Source: an uncultured Collinsella sp. (lineage in GTDB: Bacteria; Actinomycetota; Coriobacteriia; Coriobacteriales; Coriobacteriaceae). From it: a stretch of DNA of 64,000 nucleotides. Below, in pieces: positions 43,744 through 52,062 of this stretch. The notes below the pieces were generated by a model. The model saw only the letters and a program-made list of their open reading frames with translations. It did not search any database and had not been told where the DNA came from. The DNA is taken from contig CAKUFD010000001.1 in assembly GCA_934647195.1 (NCBI GenBank), forward strand, positions 248,001 through 312,000, in the 5' to 3' direction. The translations under genes and the position numbers were made by a program. The first letter of the stretch is position 1; each line of letters opens with the position of its first letter.

Positions 43744-44203
43744 TCCCCTCCTCTTCGGTTTCAACGCCTAGGGCCTGCCGGGTGCGCCTGTCTCAAGATT
43801 GTGCGGGCGCACCCGCTCATGTATGCTTTCCCACGCTGGCGCTTTTCCTCTGGGTTCGAGCTGTCAAAAGAACCCCCTGCGTCAGCCCTCATCTGAGAAC
43901 CTGCAGACGGTCACTTCCTGGTGGCCGGATGCGGGTTCTTATGCATATAAATGTGATAAAAGCCCAGCATATTGCCTAAGTGTGGTGTATAGCGGCTTTA
44001 CAGTCCGTTGCCTGGAAGAATGGCGCCGCTTGGCGAGTTCTACCGCCCGAGCGGAATCGCGTGTCTTAAAATGGGCCGAAATACAACCCATCGCTGGTTA
44101 GCAATCGAGCGTGCCTGAAGCTCGTGCAACGCCCAGCGCAGGCAGAGCGTCCGCGCGTCGCGCGCTGGACGCCATCGATTCTATCTCGATGGGAATGGTG
44201 AGC
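43744..44203. other. Intergenic region between lpdC copy 1 and the MerR-type gene
   Basis: 460 bases. It contains a hairpin (43779-43815), a second stem GAACCTGCA/TGCGGGTTC (about 43900-43941) and a possible long-spaced promoter, TTGCCT (43972) with TTACAG (43998). No convincing gene is seen; an open frame upstream of the regulator start lacks similarity. Confidence 0.55.
43779..43815 (+). terminator. Hairpin after lpdC copy 1
   Basis: A 10-bp perfect stem (CGGGTGCGCC/GGCGCACCCG) with a 17-base loop and no T-run. Confidence 0.4.
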
Positions 44204-45061
44204 ATGACTCGAGCTGAGTCGCATTGGTATTCAATCGGTGAGATGGCCTCCCTGTTTGGGCTCACTCGCCAAACCTTAATCTATTACGACAAAATTGGGC
44301 TGTTTTGCCCCGCGATGGTCAACGATGACGGCTATCGCTTCTATCTCCCCACGCAGATTCCCACGCTGCGTCTCATCTGCCTGCTTAAAGACCTGGGTAT
44401 CGAACTCAAAGAAATCGCCGAGATCATCGACTCGCGCAATATCCCCGCTTTGATTGACTACCTTGTGGCGCGTAAAGCGGAGATAGGCCGTCGCATCGGT
44501 CAGCTTGACACGCAGCGCGAGCTTATCGATCAACGCATAAAGTATTACAAGTCGGTTGAGCGCTGGCGCGATGTGACCGACACGCCCATTCTCAAACAAT
44601 ATGACGAGCGCCTGGTGGTAGCCGAAGGCTTTCCTCATCCCGATGTGACGCGCGAAGTGCTGCACCCCACGCTTATGCGCAGCATGAAAAAGCTCCGTGC
44701 GGTGGAGGATGGTGTGCCGGTAGACGGCTTTGGCACCATGCTTGCCGAGGTCAAGGACGAGCGTGGCGACGAGGGCCAGCTCGTATACCGCCCGGCGGCG
44801 ACATTTACCGTTGTGCCCGCAGGCGTGGATTCCTCAAAGCTATCCGACGTAGTGATGTTGCCTAAGGGGCTCTATGCGTGCATGAGCTACTGGGGCATGC
44901 CGTACCAGGGCTATGCCGCCGAGCGGCTCATGAAGTGGCTTAACGACCACAATTTCGAGCCCCTGGGCAATGCCTTTGATTTCTGCCTGCTCGACACCAC
45001 GTCTTATAACGATATTCATCAACAGGACTTTTGCTGCATTCAAGTCATGGTCAAGTTCTAG
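44204..45061 (+). CDS. MerR-family regulator with GyrI-like effector domain (copy 1)
   Basis: About 285 residues. The MerR HTH is IGEMASLFGLTRQTLIYYDK, followed by the GLFCPAMVNDDGYRFY wing. A dimerisation helix (about 80-125) leads to a GyrI/BltR-like ligand-binding domain ending in LLDTTSYNDIHQQDFCCIQV. Such proteins bind small, often aromatic, molecules. It lies between lpdC copy 1 and the second permease on the same strand. The start is uncertain: several in-frame ATGs lie within 15 bases and ribosome sites are weak. Confidence 0.85.
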   Translation: MTRAESHWYSIGEMASLFGLTRQTLIYYDKIGLFCPAMVNDDGYRFYLPTQIPTLRLICLLKDLGIELKEIAEIIDSRNIPALIDYLVARKAEIGRRIGQLDTQRELIDQRIKYYKSVERWRDVTDTPILKQYDERLVVAEGFPHPDVTREVLHPTLMRSMKKLRAVEDGVPVDGFGTMLAEVKDERGDEGQLVYRPAATFTVVPAGVDSSKLSDVVMLPKGLYACMSYWGMPYQGYAAERLMKWLNDHNFEPLGNAFDFCLLDTTSYNDIHQQDFCCIQVMVKF

Positions 45062-45263
45062 AGCAGAGTTTGCGCGGTGTGTACAGGGAAACGTGCGCGC
45101 TGCACCGCGCTAAACCGTTCGTCGGTCGTTGAAAACCGTTCATCGCACCGAGTTCACCTAATTTCTTGACTGTATTCCTGCTACACAGCGCAACGTTTCA
45201 ATCGTCGTGTACAAGCGCTCCTATCAGGTAGGGGGCGCATGACAAAGGAAGGAGGGTGAAGAA

Positions 45264-46715
45264 ATGGCAGCTGCAAAGAATAAGTTTCTGACGAAGCGCT
45301 ACATCGGTTTCTTCCTGGCGATCGTCGTCTTTCTGCTGATCAAATTCGTTCTTCCCCTGGACAGCCTCGGTTCCGTAACTCTCTCTGAGGGTGGCAAGAA
45401 CTGCCTGGCTCTCTCGCTCGGTGCCGTCGTGATGTGGGCGAGCGGTGTCGCACAGCCCGGCTATACCGGCATTCTCTACTGCGCCCTGCTGGTGCTTATG
45501 CAGGTCGTCCCCGACGCCGATGGCGTGCCGAGCATGGCCGCTACCGTCTCCGTCGCATTTGGCGCCTGGACCAAGGGCACCATGTGGATCGTCGTCGGTG
45601 CTTACCTCATCGCTGGTGCGGTGAAGGATTCCGGCCTCGGCCAGCGCATCGCATATGCGTTCATGCTCAAGTTCGTGAAGAGCGCCAAGTCGCTGATCCT
45701 CTCGATCTTCGCTCTGACGTTCGTTCTCGCACTGCTCATTCCGCACCCCTTCCCCCGTGCGTTCCTGATCCTGGCCGTTGTCTCGGTTATCGCCGAGTCC
45801 GCTGGCTACGGTGAGGACGACCGCGGCAAGCTCGGCTTCCTGATCTTTGCCGCCGCCGTGCCCTGCTCCATGTTCTTCATGACCGGCGACTCCACCCTCA
45901 ACCCGCTCGTCGCCTCCTATGGCGCCAACGGCGGTGCCGCCATCGGCTTTGTTGACTGGTTCATCTACATGAGCGTCCCCATGGTTGTCGCCACCCTGTG
46001 CACCATCGTTCTCGCCCTTGCTCTCTTCAAGCCTTCCAAGGAGCTCGTATACGACCGCGAGGATGTTCTCGCCAAGCAGGCCGCCCTCGGCAAGCTTTCC
46101 GAGAAGGAGATCCGCACCATCGTGTGGCTCGTCATCGCAATTGCCCTGTGGCTCACCGTCTCCGGTGACTACCTGGCTTGGGTCACCCTGGTTATCGGCG
46201 TCCTCATGGCCATGCCCGTTATCGGCGAGGTCCTGACCCCTGCATCCTGGGGCTCCGTTGACATCAAGACCCTCATGTTCCTGACCGCCGCTATGGCAAT
46301 CGGTTCTGTGGGCGGCGCCACCGGCATGAACGCTTGGATCGCCGACGTCGTGCTCCCCAGCACCGTTCCTGCGAACCCCTACCTCTTCGCGCTGCTCGTC
46401 TGCGCTCTGACCATGGTCATCCACATGTTCATGGGTTCCGTCATGGCCGGCCTGGGCATCTGCGTGCCCGCGTTCCTCACCTTTGTTCAGGGAACCAGCG
46501 TTTCGCCCATCGCCGTCGCACTGATTGTCTTCACCGCTATCAACCTCCACTACATCCTGCCCTTCCATAACCTGGCTATCTTGGTCGGCGAGGGCAAGGA
46601 CGCCGGTGGCTACACCTCCAAGGAAGCCATGAAGATGGGTATCCCCCTGACCGTGGTCACCTTCCTGGTGGTTCTTGTCGAGGCCTTCTGGTTCAGCACG
46701 CTGGGCCTGATGTAA
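45264..46715 (+). CDS. DASS/SLC13-type anion permease (copy 2)
   Basis: 483 residues, about twelve membrane segments. It is so close to the permease at 39053 that most residues agree by eye, including MTGDSTLNPLVASYGANG and the C-terminal HNLAILVGEGKDAGGYTS. Differences cluster at the N-terminus and a few loop positions. AAGGAGGG precedes the start. It is followed by lpdC copy 2, so uptake of that enzyme's substrate is the natural guess. Confidence 0.8.
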   Translation: MAAAKNKFLTKRYIGFFLAIVVFLLIKFVLPLDSLGSVTLSEGGKNCLALSLGAVVMWASGVAQPGYTGILYCALLVLMQVVPDADGVPSMAATVSVAFGAWTKGTMWIVVGAYLIAGAVKDSGLGQRIAYAFMLKFVKSAKSLILSIFALTFVLALLIPHPFPRAFLILAVVSVIAESAGYGEDDRGKLGFLIFAAAVPCSMFFMTGDSTLNPLVASYGANGGAAIGFVDWFIYMSVPMVVATLCTIVLALALFKPSKELVYDREDVLAKQAALGKLSEKEIRTIVWLVIAIALWLTVSGDYLAWVTLVIGVLMAMPVIGEVLTPASWGSVDIKTLMFLTAAMAIGSVGGATGMNAWIADVVLPSTVPANPYLFALLVCALTMVIHMFMGSVMAGLGICVPAFLTFVQGTSVSPIAVALIVFTAINLHYILPFHNLAILVGEGKDAGGYTSKEAMKMGIPLTVVTFLVVLVEAFWFSTLGLM

Positions 46716-46807
46716 GTCGAACCTGAGCGCGCTTGCCGCCCGACAGCTCGCGCAAGCATCGCTCGTACGACACGACTCAAGACCTTCCTAAGCACTCTTC
46801 GCGTTGC

Positions 46808-46855
46808 GCCCAGCGCCCGCGGCCACCAAATGCCTGATAGGCCGATGCGGCCGGG
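46808..46855 (+). other. GC-rich hairpin between the permease and lpdC copy 2
   Basis: GCGCCCG-GCC can pair with GGCCGGGCGC, with a small bulge. It lies in the 216-base gap and may tune read-through from the permease gene. Confidence 0.35.
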
Positions 46856-46931
46856 CGCCCGCGAAGAGCCTGCAAGGGATCGTCTCAAAACCGTTTGCAG
46901 TTTCTCAGATGAGGAGAAAAAGGAGTTAAAA

Positions 46932-48410
46932 ATGGCAAACAACGAGATTCATGACCTCCGTTCCGCCCTCGATTTCTTGAAGACCATGCCTGGTCAGTAT
47001 TTGGAGACCGACACCGAGGTCGATCCCAAGGCCGAGGTTTCCGGCGTCTATCGTCACGTGGGCTCCGGCGGCACCGTTATGCGTCCGACCAAGGAAGGCC
47101 CCGCGATGGTCTTCAACAACGTCAAGGGTCATCCCGACGCGAAGGTCGCCATCGGTCTGCTCGCCAGCCGCAAGCGCGTCGCCGCCATGCTGGGCCTCGA
47201 AGAGGAGCACCTTGGCCTCGAGATGGGCAAGATGTTCGATCATCTAGTCGCCCCCGAGATGATCGAAGACGGCAAGCACATCGACTGCCAGGAAGTCGTC
47301 TACAAGGCCGACGATCCCGATTTCGATCTCCACAAACTGATCCCTGCCCCCACCAACACCCCTGTCGACGGCGGCCCCTACATCACCATGGGTCTCGCTA
47401 TGGGCAACGATCCGGACAATACCATGTCCGACGTCACCATCCACCGTTTTGCCATCGTCGACAAGACCAAGCTCACGATGTTCATCACCCCGGGCTCGCG
47501 TCACCTTGGCCACTTCTTTGACATGTACAAGGAGCGCGGCGAGGACATGCCGATCTCCATCCAGATCGGTCTCGACCCTGCCGTGTACATGGGTTGCGGC
47601 TTTGAGGCTCCCACCACGCCGCTCGGTTTCAACGAGCTGCAGATCGCCGGCGCCGTGCGCAACAAGCCGGTCGAGCTCGCCAACTGCCTCACCATCGACC
47701 AGAAGTGCATCGCGAACGCCGAGTACGTCATCGAGGGCTACCTCTCCGCAACCGAGATGGTCAACGAGGATACCGCTGGCTACGGCTTCGCTATGCCCGA
47801 GTTCCCCGGCTACACCGGTGGCGCCAAGGTCTGCCCGGTCATCAACGTCACGGCTGTGACCACCCGCAAGAACCCCATCATGGAGTCCTGCATCGGTCCT
47901 TCGCACGAGCATGTTTCCATGGCCGGCATCCCCACCGAGGCTTCCATCTTCAACATGGTCAACAAGGCTATGCCCGGCCGTCTGCTCAACGTCCACGCTG
48001 CCCCCTGCGGTGGCGGCAAGTTCTGCGCCATCCTGCAGTTCAAGAAGTCTGCAGCCTCTGACGAGGGCCGCCAGCGCAACGCCGCCATGCTCGCCTTCTC
48101 CGCGTTCGGCGAGCTCAAGGAGTGCATCTTGGTTGACGAGGACGTCGACATCTTTGACATGAGCGACGTCATGTGGGCCATGACCACCCGCTTCCAGGCC
48201 GACACCGATATCATCACGATTCCCGGTTGCCACTGCCACGTGCTCGATCCGTCCAACGACAACGCTGTCTCTGGCTCCATTCGCGAGCACGGCATCGCAT
48301 GCAAGGTTATCTACGATGCCACCGTGCCCTTCGCGCTCAAGGACCGCTTCGTTCGTTCCCAGTTCATGGAGATCGACAAGGAGAAGTGGGCTGCCGAGCT
48401 CGAAGCCTAA
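46932..48410 (+). CDS. lpdC: UbiD-family decarboxylase, LpdC (gallate decarboxylase)-like (copy 2)
   Basis: 492 residues. The LpdC hallmarks are again present: ETDTEVDPKAEVSGVYRHV, SGGTVMRPTKEGPAM, DVTIHR, FEAPTTPLGFNELQ and HEHVSMAGIPTEASIF. Predicted catalytic Arg172 and Glu290 (FAMPEFPGYTG). It differs from copy 1 in the 75-115 insert and around 195-225, so it may act on another acid. AAAAAGGAG sits 6 bases before the start. Confidence 0.9.
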   Translation: MANNEIHDLRSALDFLKTMPGQYLETDTEVDPKAEVSGVYRHVGSGGTVMRPTKEGPAMVFNNVKGHPDAKVAIGLLASRKRVAAMLGLEEEHLGLEMGKMFDHLVAPEMIEDGKHIDCQEVVYKADDPDFDLHKLIPAPTNTPVDGGPYITMGLAMGNDPDNTMSDVTIHRFAIVDKTKLTMFITPGSRHLGHFFDMYKERGEDMPISIQIGLDPAVYMGCGFEAPTTPLGFNELQIAGAVRNKPVELANCLTIDQKCIANAEYVIEGYLSATEMVNEDTAGYGFAMPEFPGYTGGAKVCPVINVTAVTTRKNPIMESCIGPSHEHVSMAGIPTEASIFNMVNKAMPGRLLNVHAAPCGGGKFCAILQFKKSAASDEGRQRNAAMLAFSAFGELKECILVDEDVDIFDMSDVMWAMTTRFQADTDIITIPGCHCHVLDPSNDNAVSGSIREHGIACKVIYDATVPFALKDRFVRSQFMEIDKEKWAAELEA

Positions 48411-48563
48411 TCTCGCCCTCCTTCGGGACGATGCCCGTTCGCTTTCCTGCCTTGTGCGCCGACGGACATCGCGTTGCATGGACGCGACTCCCTCCTATGC
48501 GCGTCCATGATATTGAATGCGACGACTGGTCCGCATGGGCCGCGCCACAGTACGTCGCTTGAG

Positions 48564-48597
48564 CGGGCCGGGGGCAATTATGCCTCCGACCCGTTTT
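48564..48597 (+). terminator. Terminator of lpdC copy 2
   Basis: A 13-bp stem (CGGGCCGGGGGCA with TGCCTCCGACCCG, one mismatch and one G-U), loop ATTA-like and TTTT. Confidence 0.7.
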
Positions 48598-48678
48598 CCA
48601 TTTTGGACATTCGTCTGTCCTAAATAGGTGGGTTGCAACGCGTGCTCTCGCGATACGATTGATGTGAGAACCCGCGCC

Positions 48679-48696
48679 GCAATTTACAGTAATTGC
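48679..48696 (+). promoter_or_regulatory. Dyad GCAATT-N6-AATTGC upstream of ubiX
   Basis: Perfect 6-bp arms, 34 bases before the ubiX start. It could be an operator that sets cofactor supply. Confidence 0.4.
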
Positions 48697-48729
48697 TGGT
48701 CATAAGCTATGTTTAACAAGGAGACCACC

Positions 48730-49296
48730 ATGGATTCCAAGAAGCGTGTCGTCATTGGCGTATCCGGTGCATCGGGCTCGCTGCTGGGCCTTGAGTGCCT
48801 TAAATGTTTGCGCGAGGCTGGGGCCGAAAGCCATCTGGTCATGTCCCGTGGAGCCGAGATCACAGCCAAGCAGGAGCTGGGGATGGACTTCGATGAGTTT
48901 GCGTCCTATGCCGATGTGGTCTACGACAACCGCAACATCGGTGCATCCATTGCGAGCGGAACATTCCCCATCGACGGCATGGTCGTCGCCCCTTGTTCCA
49001 TGAAGACGCTCGCCGGCATTGCCTGCGGCTACTCCGACAACTTGCTGCTGCGTGCCGCCGATGTCCAGATGAAGGAGCAGCGCCGCCTGGTGCTCATGGC
49101 GCGCGAGACGCCGTTTTCTCCCATCCACATCGACAACATGGAAAAGCTCTGCCGCGTGCCTGGTGTCATGATCATGCCGCCGATGCTCACGTTCTACAAC
49201 GGCCCTTCGACGCTTCAGGACATGGTCCATCACATGGCGTGCAAGGCACTTGCCTCGTTTGGTATCGAGTGCGCAGGCTATAAGCGCTGGGAGTAA
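48730..49296 (+). CDS. ubiX: Flavin prenyltransferase UbiX (LpdB/BsdB-like)
   Basis: 188 residues. UbiX joins a dimethylallyl group from dimethylallyl phosphate to FMN, making the prFMN used by UbiD enzymes. Seen: GVSGASGS at 10-17 (FMN phosphate site), APCSMKTLAGIACGYSDNLL, the RAADVQMKEQRRLVLMARET stretch (cut here) and HIDNM. The start at 48730 follows AAGGAG; the ATG 21 bases earlier has no site. It is the only ubiX in the window and probably serves all four decarboxylases. Confidence 0.95.
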   Translation: MDSKKRVVIGVSGASGSLLGLECLKCLREAGAESHLVMSRGAEITAKQELGMDFDEFASYADVVYDNRNIGASIASGTFPIDGMVVAPCSMKTLAGIACGYSDNLLLRAADVQMKEQRRLVLMARETPFSPIHIDNMEKLCRVPGVMIMPPMLTFYNGPSTLQDMVHHMACKALASFGIECAGYKRWE

Positions 49297-49413
49297 GGCC
49301 GCGACATCATCGCTCGCGCGTGCTAGGTGAGGGGTTTATTATAGAGATGCGATATGTTCGTTAAGCACTTCTTATAGAGTCGGATTCCGGTTGCTTTGTT
49401 GGGAGGGCCCTGC

Positions 49414-50250
49414 GTGAATGGTATGTATACCATCAGTGAAATGGCGAGCATCTTTGGCGTCTCGCGCCAGACGTTGATCTACTACGACAAGATCGGCCTG
49501 TTTGCCCCTGCCGAGGTAAACGAAAAGGGCTATCGCTTTTACTCTCCAACGCAGATTCCCCTTATGCGCTTGATTTGCATGCTGCGCGATCTGGGCGTCG
49601 ATCTTGACGAAATCATGCGCCTTACCAGTTCGTACGATGTGGCGGCGATGGCCGATAAGCTGCAAGAGCGCGTATCGGAGCTTGATGGCCAGATTGCGGC
49701 CCTCGAAAAGGAGCGAAATAACGTGCAGGAGCGTCTGGGCTTCTATAGCGATGTTTCGTATTGGAAGGCTCGCCAGGGCGTGCCCACGCTCAAAGCGTTT
49801 CCCGATCGCTATGTGATCGTGGAGCCATTCCCCGGTGATGTAACCATCGACCGTTCGGTGCTGCACCCCACGCTCATGCGTGCGGTGGGGCGTCTGCGCG
49901 AGACGACGGGCGCTAGGCCCATGCGCGGATGGGGCACCATGCTGCAGCGTTCGTACTTCCATTCCGACAATCCCATTTTGGGCGCGGGCCCCTTTGCCGT
50001 GGTTCCCGAGGGGGTGGAGCCCGAGAAGCTCGGCCAGGCGCAGCGCTTACCTGCTGGTATCTATCTGTGCATTAGCCGATGGGGCATGCCTTACGATCCT
50101 GCAGGCATTCGCGAGGCGGTGTCGTATCTGGACGCGCACAATCTTACGGCGCTGGGTAATGCCTACGACTTTTGCTATATGGATGCGACATCGTATAACG
50201 AAGAGCATCAAGAGGACTTTTGCTGCATTCAGATTCCCGTTGCCCTATAG
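49414..50250 (+). CDS. MerR-family regulator with GyrI-like effector domain (copy 2)
   Basis: 278 residues from a GTG at 49414 with GGGAGG 8 bases upstream (an ATG at 49423 is the alternative). The HTH is ISEMASIFGVSRQTLIYYDK, the wing GLFAPAEVNEKGYRFY, then a coiled-coil helix (about 75-115) and a GyrI-like domain ending YMDATSYNEEHQEDFCCIQI. It is the paralogue of the regulator at 44204, sharing the HPTLMR and CCIQ segments. It follows ubiX by 117 bases and closes the decarboxylase island. Confidence 0.87.
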   Translation: MNGMYTISEMASIFGVSRQTLIYYDKIGLFAPAEVNEKGYRFYSPTQIPLMRLICMLRDLGVDLDEIMRLTSSYDVAAMADKLQERVSELDGQIAALEKERNNVQERLGFYSDVSYWKARQGVPTLKAFPDRYVIVEPFPGDVTIDRSVLHPTLMRAVGRLRETTGARPMRGWGTMLQRSYFHSDNPILGAGPFAVVPEGVEPEKLGQAQRLPAGIYLCISRWGMPYDPAGIREAVSYLDAHNLTALGNAYDFCYMDATSYNEEHQEDFCCIQIPVAL

Positions 50251-50322
50251 ACGGCGGCATGTGCACCCTGTTTTGAGGCTTATACTTGGGCCATGTGAAC
50301 GTGCCGAGGTTAGGGTGCATCC

Positions 50323-52041
50323 ATGATCTGTTCCCATTGCCATAACGAAATCGCCGATGACTCGATGTTTTGCACTGCGTGCGGGGCGAAGGTCGAAGGG
50401 CCTGTGGCGCCGCCGGCGAGCGGTTCCGTCGTCCGCGTGTGCCCGCATTGCGGCAACGACATCCCTGCCGATGCCGAGTTCTGCACCATGTGCGGGGCTC
50501 GTCTCGAGCCGGCCGATGCCGCAGTGCCTGTTGCTGAGTCGGAGCCGGAGCCTGCGGCTGCAATCGAGCCCGAGTCCGAGTCGCTGCCCGATTCGGTCTG
50601 TCGCCATTGCGGGGCGCCGCTGGCAGATGGCGCCGAGTTCTGCACGAGCTGCGGTGCGAGAGTTAAGGACGAGATGCAGATTCCCCTGCCGGATGAGGGG
50701 ATCGAGACGCGCGCTCTTACGTTCGAGCAGCCCGATGCGGATGCCGAGCAGTATCGTGCCGACGTTGCCGCTGCCCATGAGTCGCTCGGCACCGTGACGC
50801 CGGATACCGTCGTGGTGGGTCCTGTCCCTGTTGATAAAACCGCATTGATGCCCAAGCCCGTTCCCGTTTCGGGCGAAGACGGCGGCCCGGTTTCGCCCGA
50901 GTCCCTTGCCGATAAAGCGCGTGCCGACGCGAACGCGCCCAAGAAGAAAGATCCTCGCAAGATCGCCGCTATCGTGGCGGGCGTTGTTGTCGCCATCGCT
51001 GTGGTTGGTGGAGGCACCTGGGCGTTCATCAACTATCAACATCAGCAACAGGAAGCTGCCGATCAGGCGCAACGGGAGAAGGACGAGGCTATCGCCAAAG
51101 CGGAGCACGTGGTCGTAATCAAAGTGAGCGGGAACGGCTGGGACACCTCGGCCGGAGCCTCGCGCCTGCCCGTACACGTTGAGGGAACCGACTCCAAGGG
51201 CGAGGAGGTCGACGAGGTCCAGTACGCCACGTCCGACGGTCGCGGCATCAGCCTGCGCCAGGGCAATTACGTGCTTTCGGTCCCTGCCTCGCCGATTGCC
51301 GCCGACGGCACTGTCTTCAACGTCTCGAACACGCAGGTAGAGGTCTCGTTTACCACAAAGGATGAGGGTTCCGAGATTGATGCCACGGGTAGGGGAGGCT
51401 TCGAGCTCACCCCCGTCGACGCCCTTGAGGTGACGGACGAACAGATTAACAAGGCGTACGAGTATGCCTCGAAGGATACGACCGACGGCGCCCCTGATGC
51501 CGATGCCCTTAAGGCTGCTGCGACCAAACGCCGTGACGATGCCGTTGCCGCCAAGAAGGAGGCCGACGCCAAGGCTGCGCGTACCATCACTACTGCCGAT
51601 TACACCCTCGAGCTGCCGTCTTACTGGGATGGCCGCGTGACCGTTAAGTACGAGGGCGATTCTGTAGCTGTCTACTCCAAGAGTTATCCCAACCGCGCGA
51701 TTTGCTCGATATTCGTCGACACCGAAGGCGCCGGCCCCATGGGAGACATCGGTACTTCCCAGATGGGATACGTGAGCTTTTCCAATGGACGTTACGCGCA
51801 CGTTTGGTGTGATCGCTATTCGTATGTCATCGCATATGCCAACATCACGAATTCGGAAAACCCGGACGACTATTACACGTACGACGAGGCACGCGAGCTC
51901 GTGGACCTGCAGACGGGCGGCACGGTCTACTACGACGACGTCCTCGCTGCCATGAAAAACAACGAGAACGTAGACGACCTGGTTTTCTCCCAGGACACGT
52001 TCTTCCAAAACAACGTCGTCAGCCAGATTAAAGCCAAGTAA
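50323..52041 (+). CDS. Triple zinc-ribbon membrane protein
   Basis: 572 residues. Three zinc ribbons lie in the first ~115 residues (CSHC/CTAC, CPHC/CTMC, CRHC/CTSC), then an acidic linker, one membrane helix (about 207-232) and a large extracytoplasmic region of about 330 residues. Of that, ~255-345 is beta-rich and ~420-570 resembles a stand-alone globular domain. Zinc-ribbon plus TM proteins are widespread and poorly understood. The ATG lies at the very start of the first ribbon, as usual. It starts 72 bases after the MerR gene. Confidence 0.75.
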   Translation: MICSHCHNEIADDSMFCTACGAKVEGPVAPPASGSVVRVCPHCGNDIPADAEFCTMCGARLEPADAAVPVAESEPEPAAAIEPESESLPDSVCRHCGAPLADGAEFCTSCGARVKDEMQIPLPDEGIETRALTFEQPDADAEQYRADVAAAHESLGTVTPDTVVVGPVPVDKTALMPKPVPVSGEDGGPVSPESLADKARADANAPKKKDPRKIAAIVAGVVVAIAVVGGGTWAFINYQHQQQEAADQAQREKDEAIAKAEHVVVIKVSGNGWDTSAGASRLPVHVEGTDSKGEEVDEVQYATSDGRGISLRQGNYVLSVPASPIAADGTVFNVSNTQVEVSFTTKDEGSEIDATGRGGFELTPVDALEVTDEQINKAYEYASKDTTDGAPDADALKAAATKRRDDAVAAKKEADAKAARTITTADYTLELPSYWDGRVTVKYEGDSVAVYSKSYPNRAICSIFVDTEGAGPMGDIGTSQMGYVSFSNGRYAHVWCDRYSYVIAYANITNSENPDDYYTYDEARELVDLQTGGTVYYDDVLAAMKNNENVDDLVFSQDTFFQNNVVSQIKAK

Positions 52042-52062
52042 CGACCGGCCGAAAGGACAGCC

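Larger units (their letters stand above)
48411..48729. other. Intergenic region between lpdC copy 2 and ubiX
   Basis: About 320 bases. It holds a terminator (48564-48597), a possible TACGAT -10 near 48652 and a dyad GCAATT-N6-AATTGC (48679-48696) before ubiX. No gene is seen. Confidence 0.6.

Noticed and set aside
42241..43764. 507-codon minus-strand frame opposite lpdC copy 1
   Set aside because: Antisense shadow. The plus strand encodes a full UbiD-family protein with a ribosome site.
32898..50250. Mobile genomic island with integrase or att sites
   Set aside because: No integrase, transposase, tRNA gene or flanking direct repeat is visible at either edge, so transfer cannot be shown from this window.
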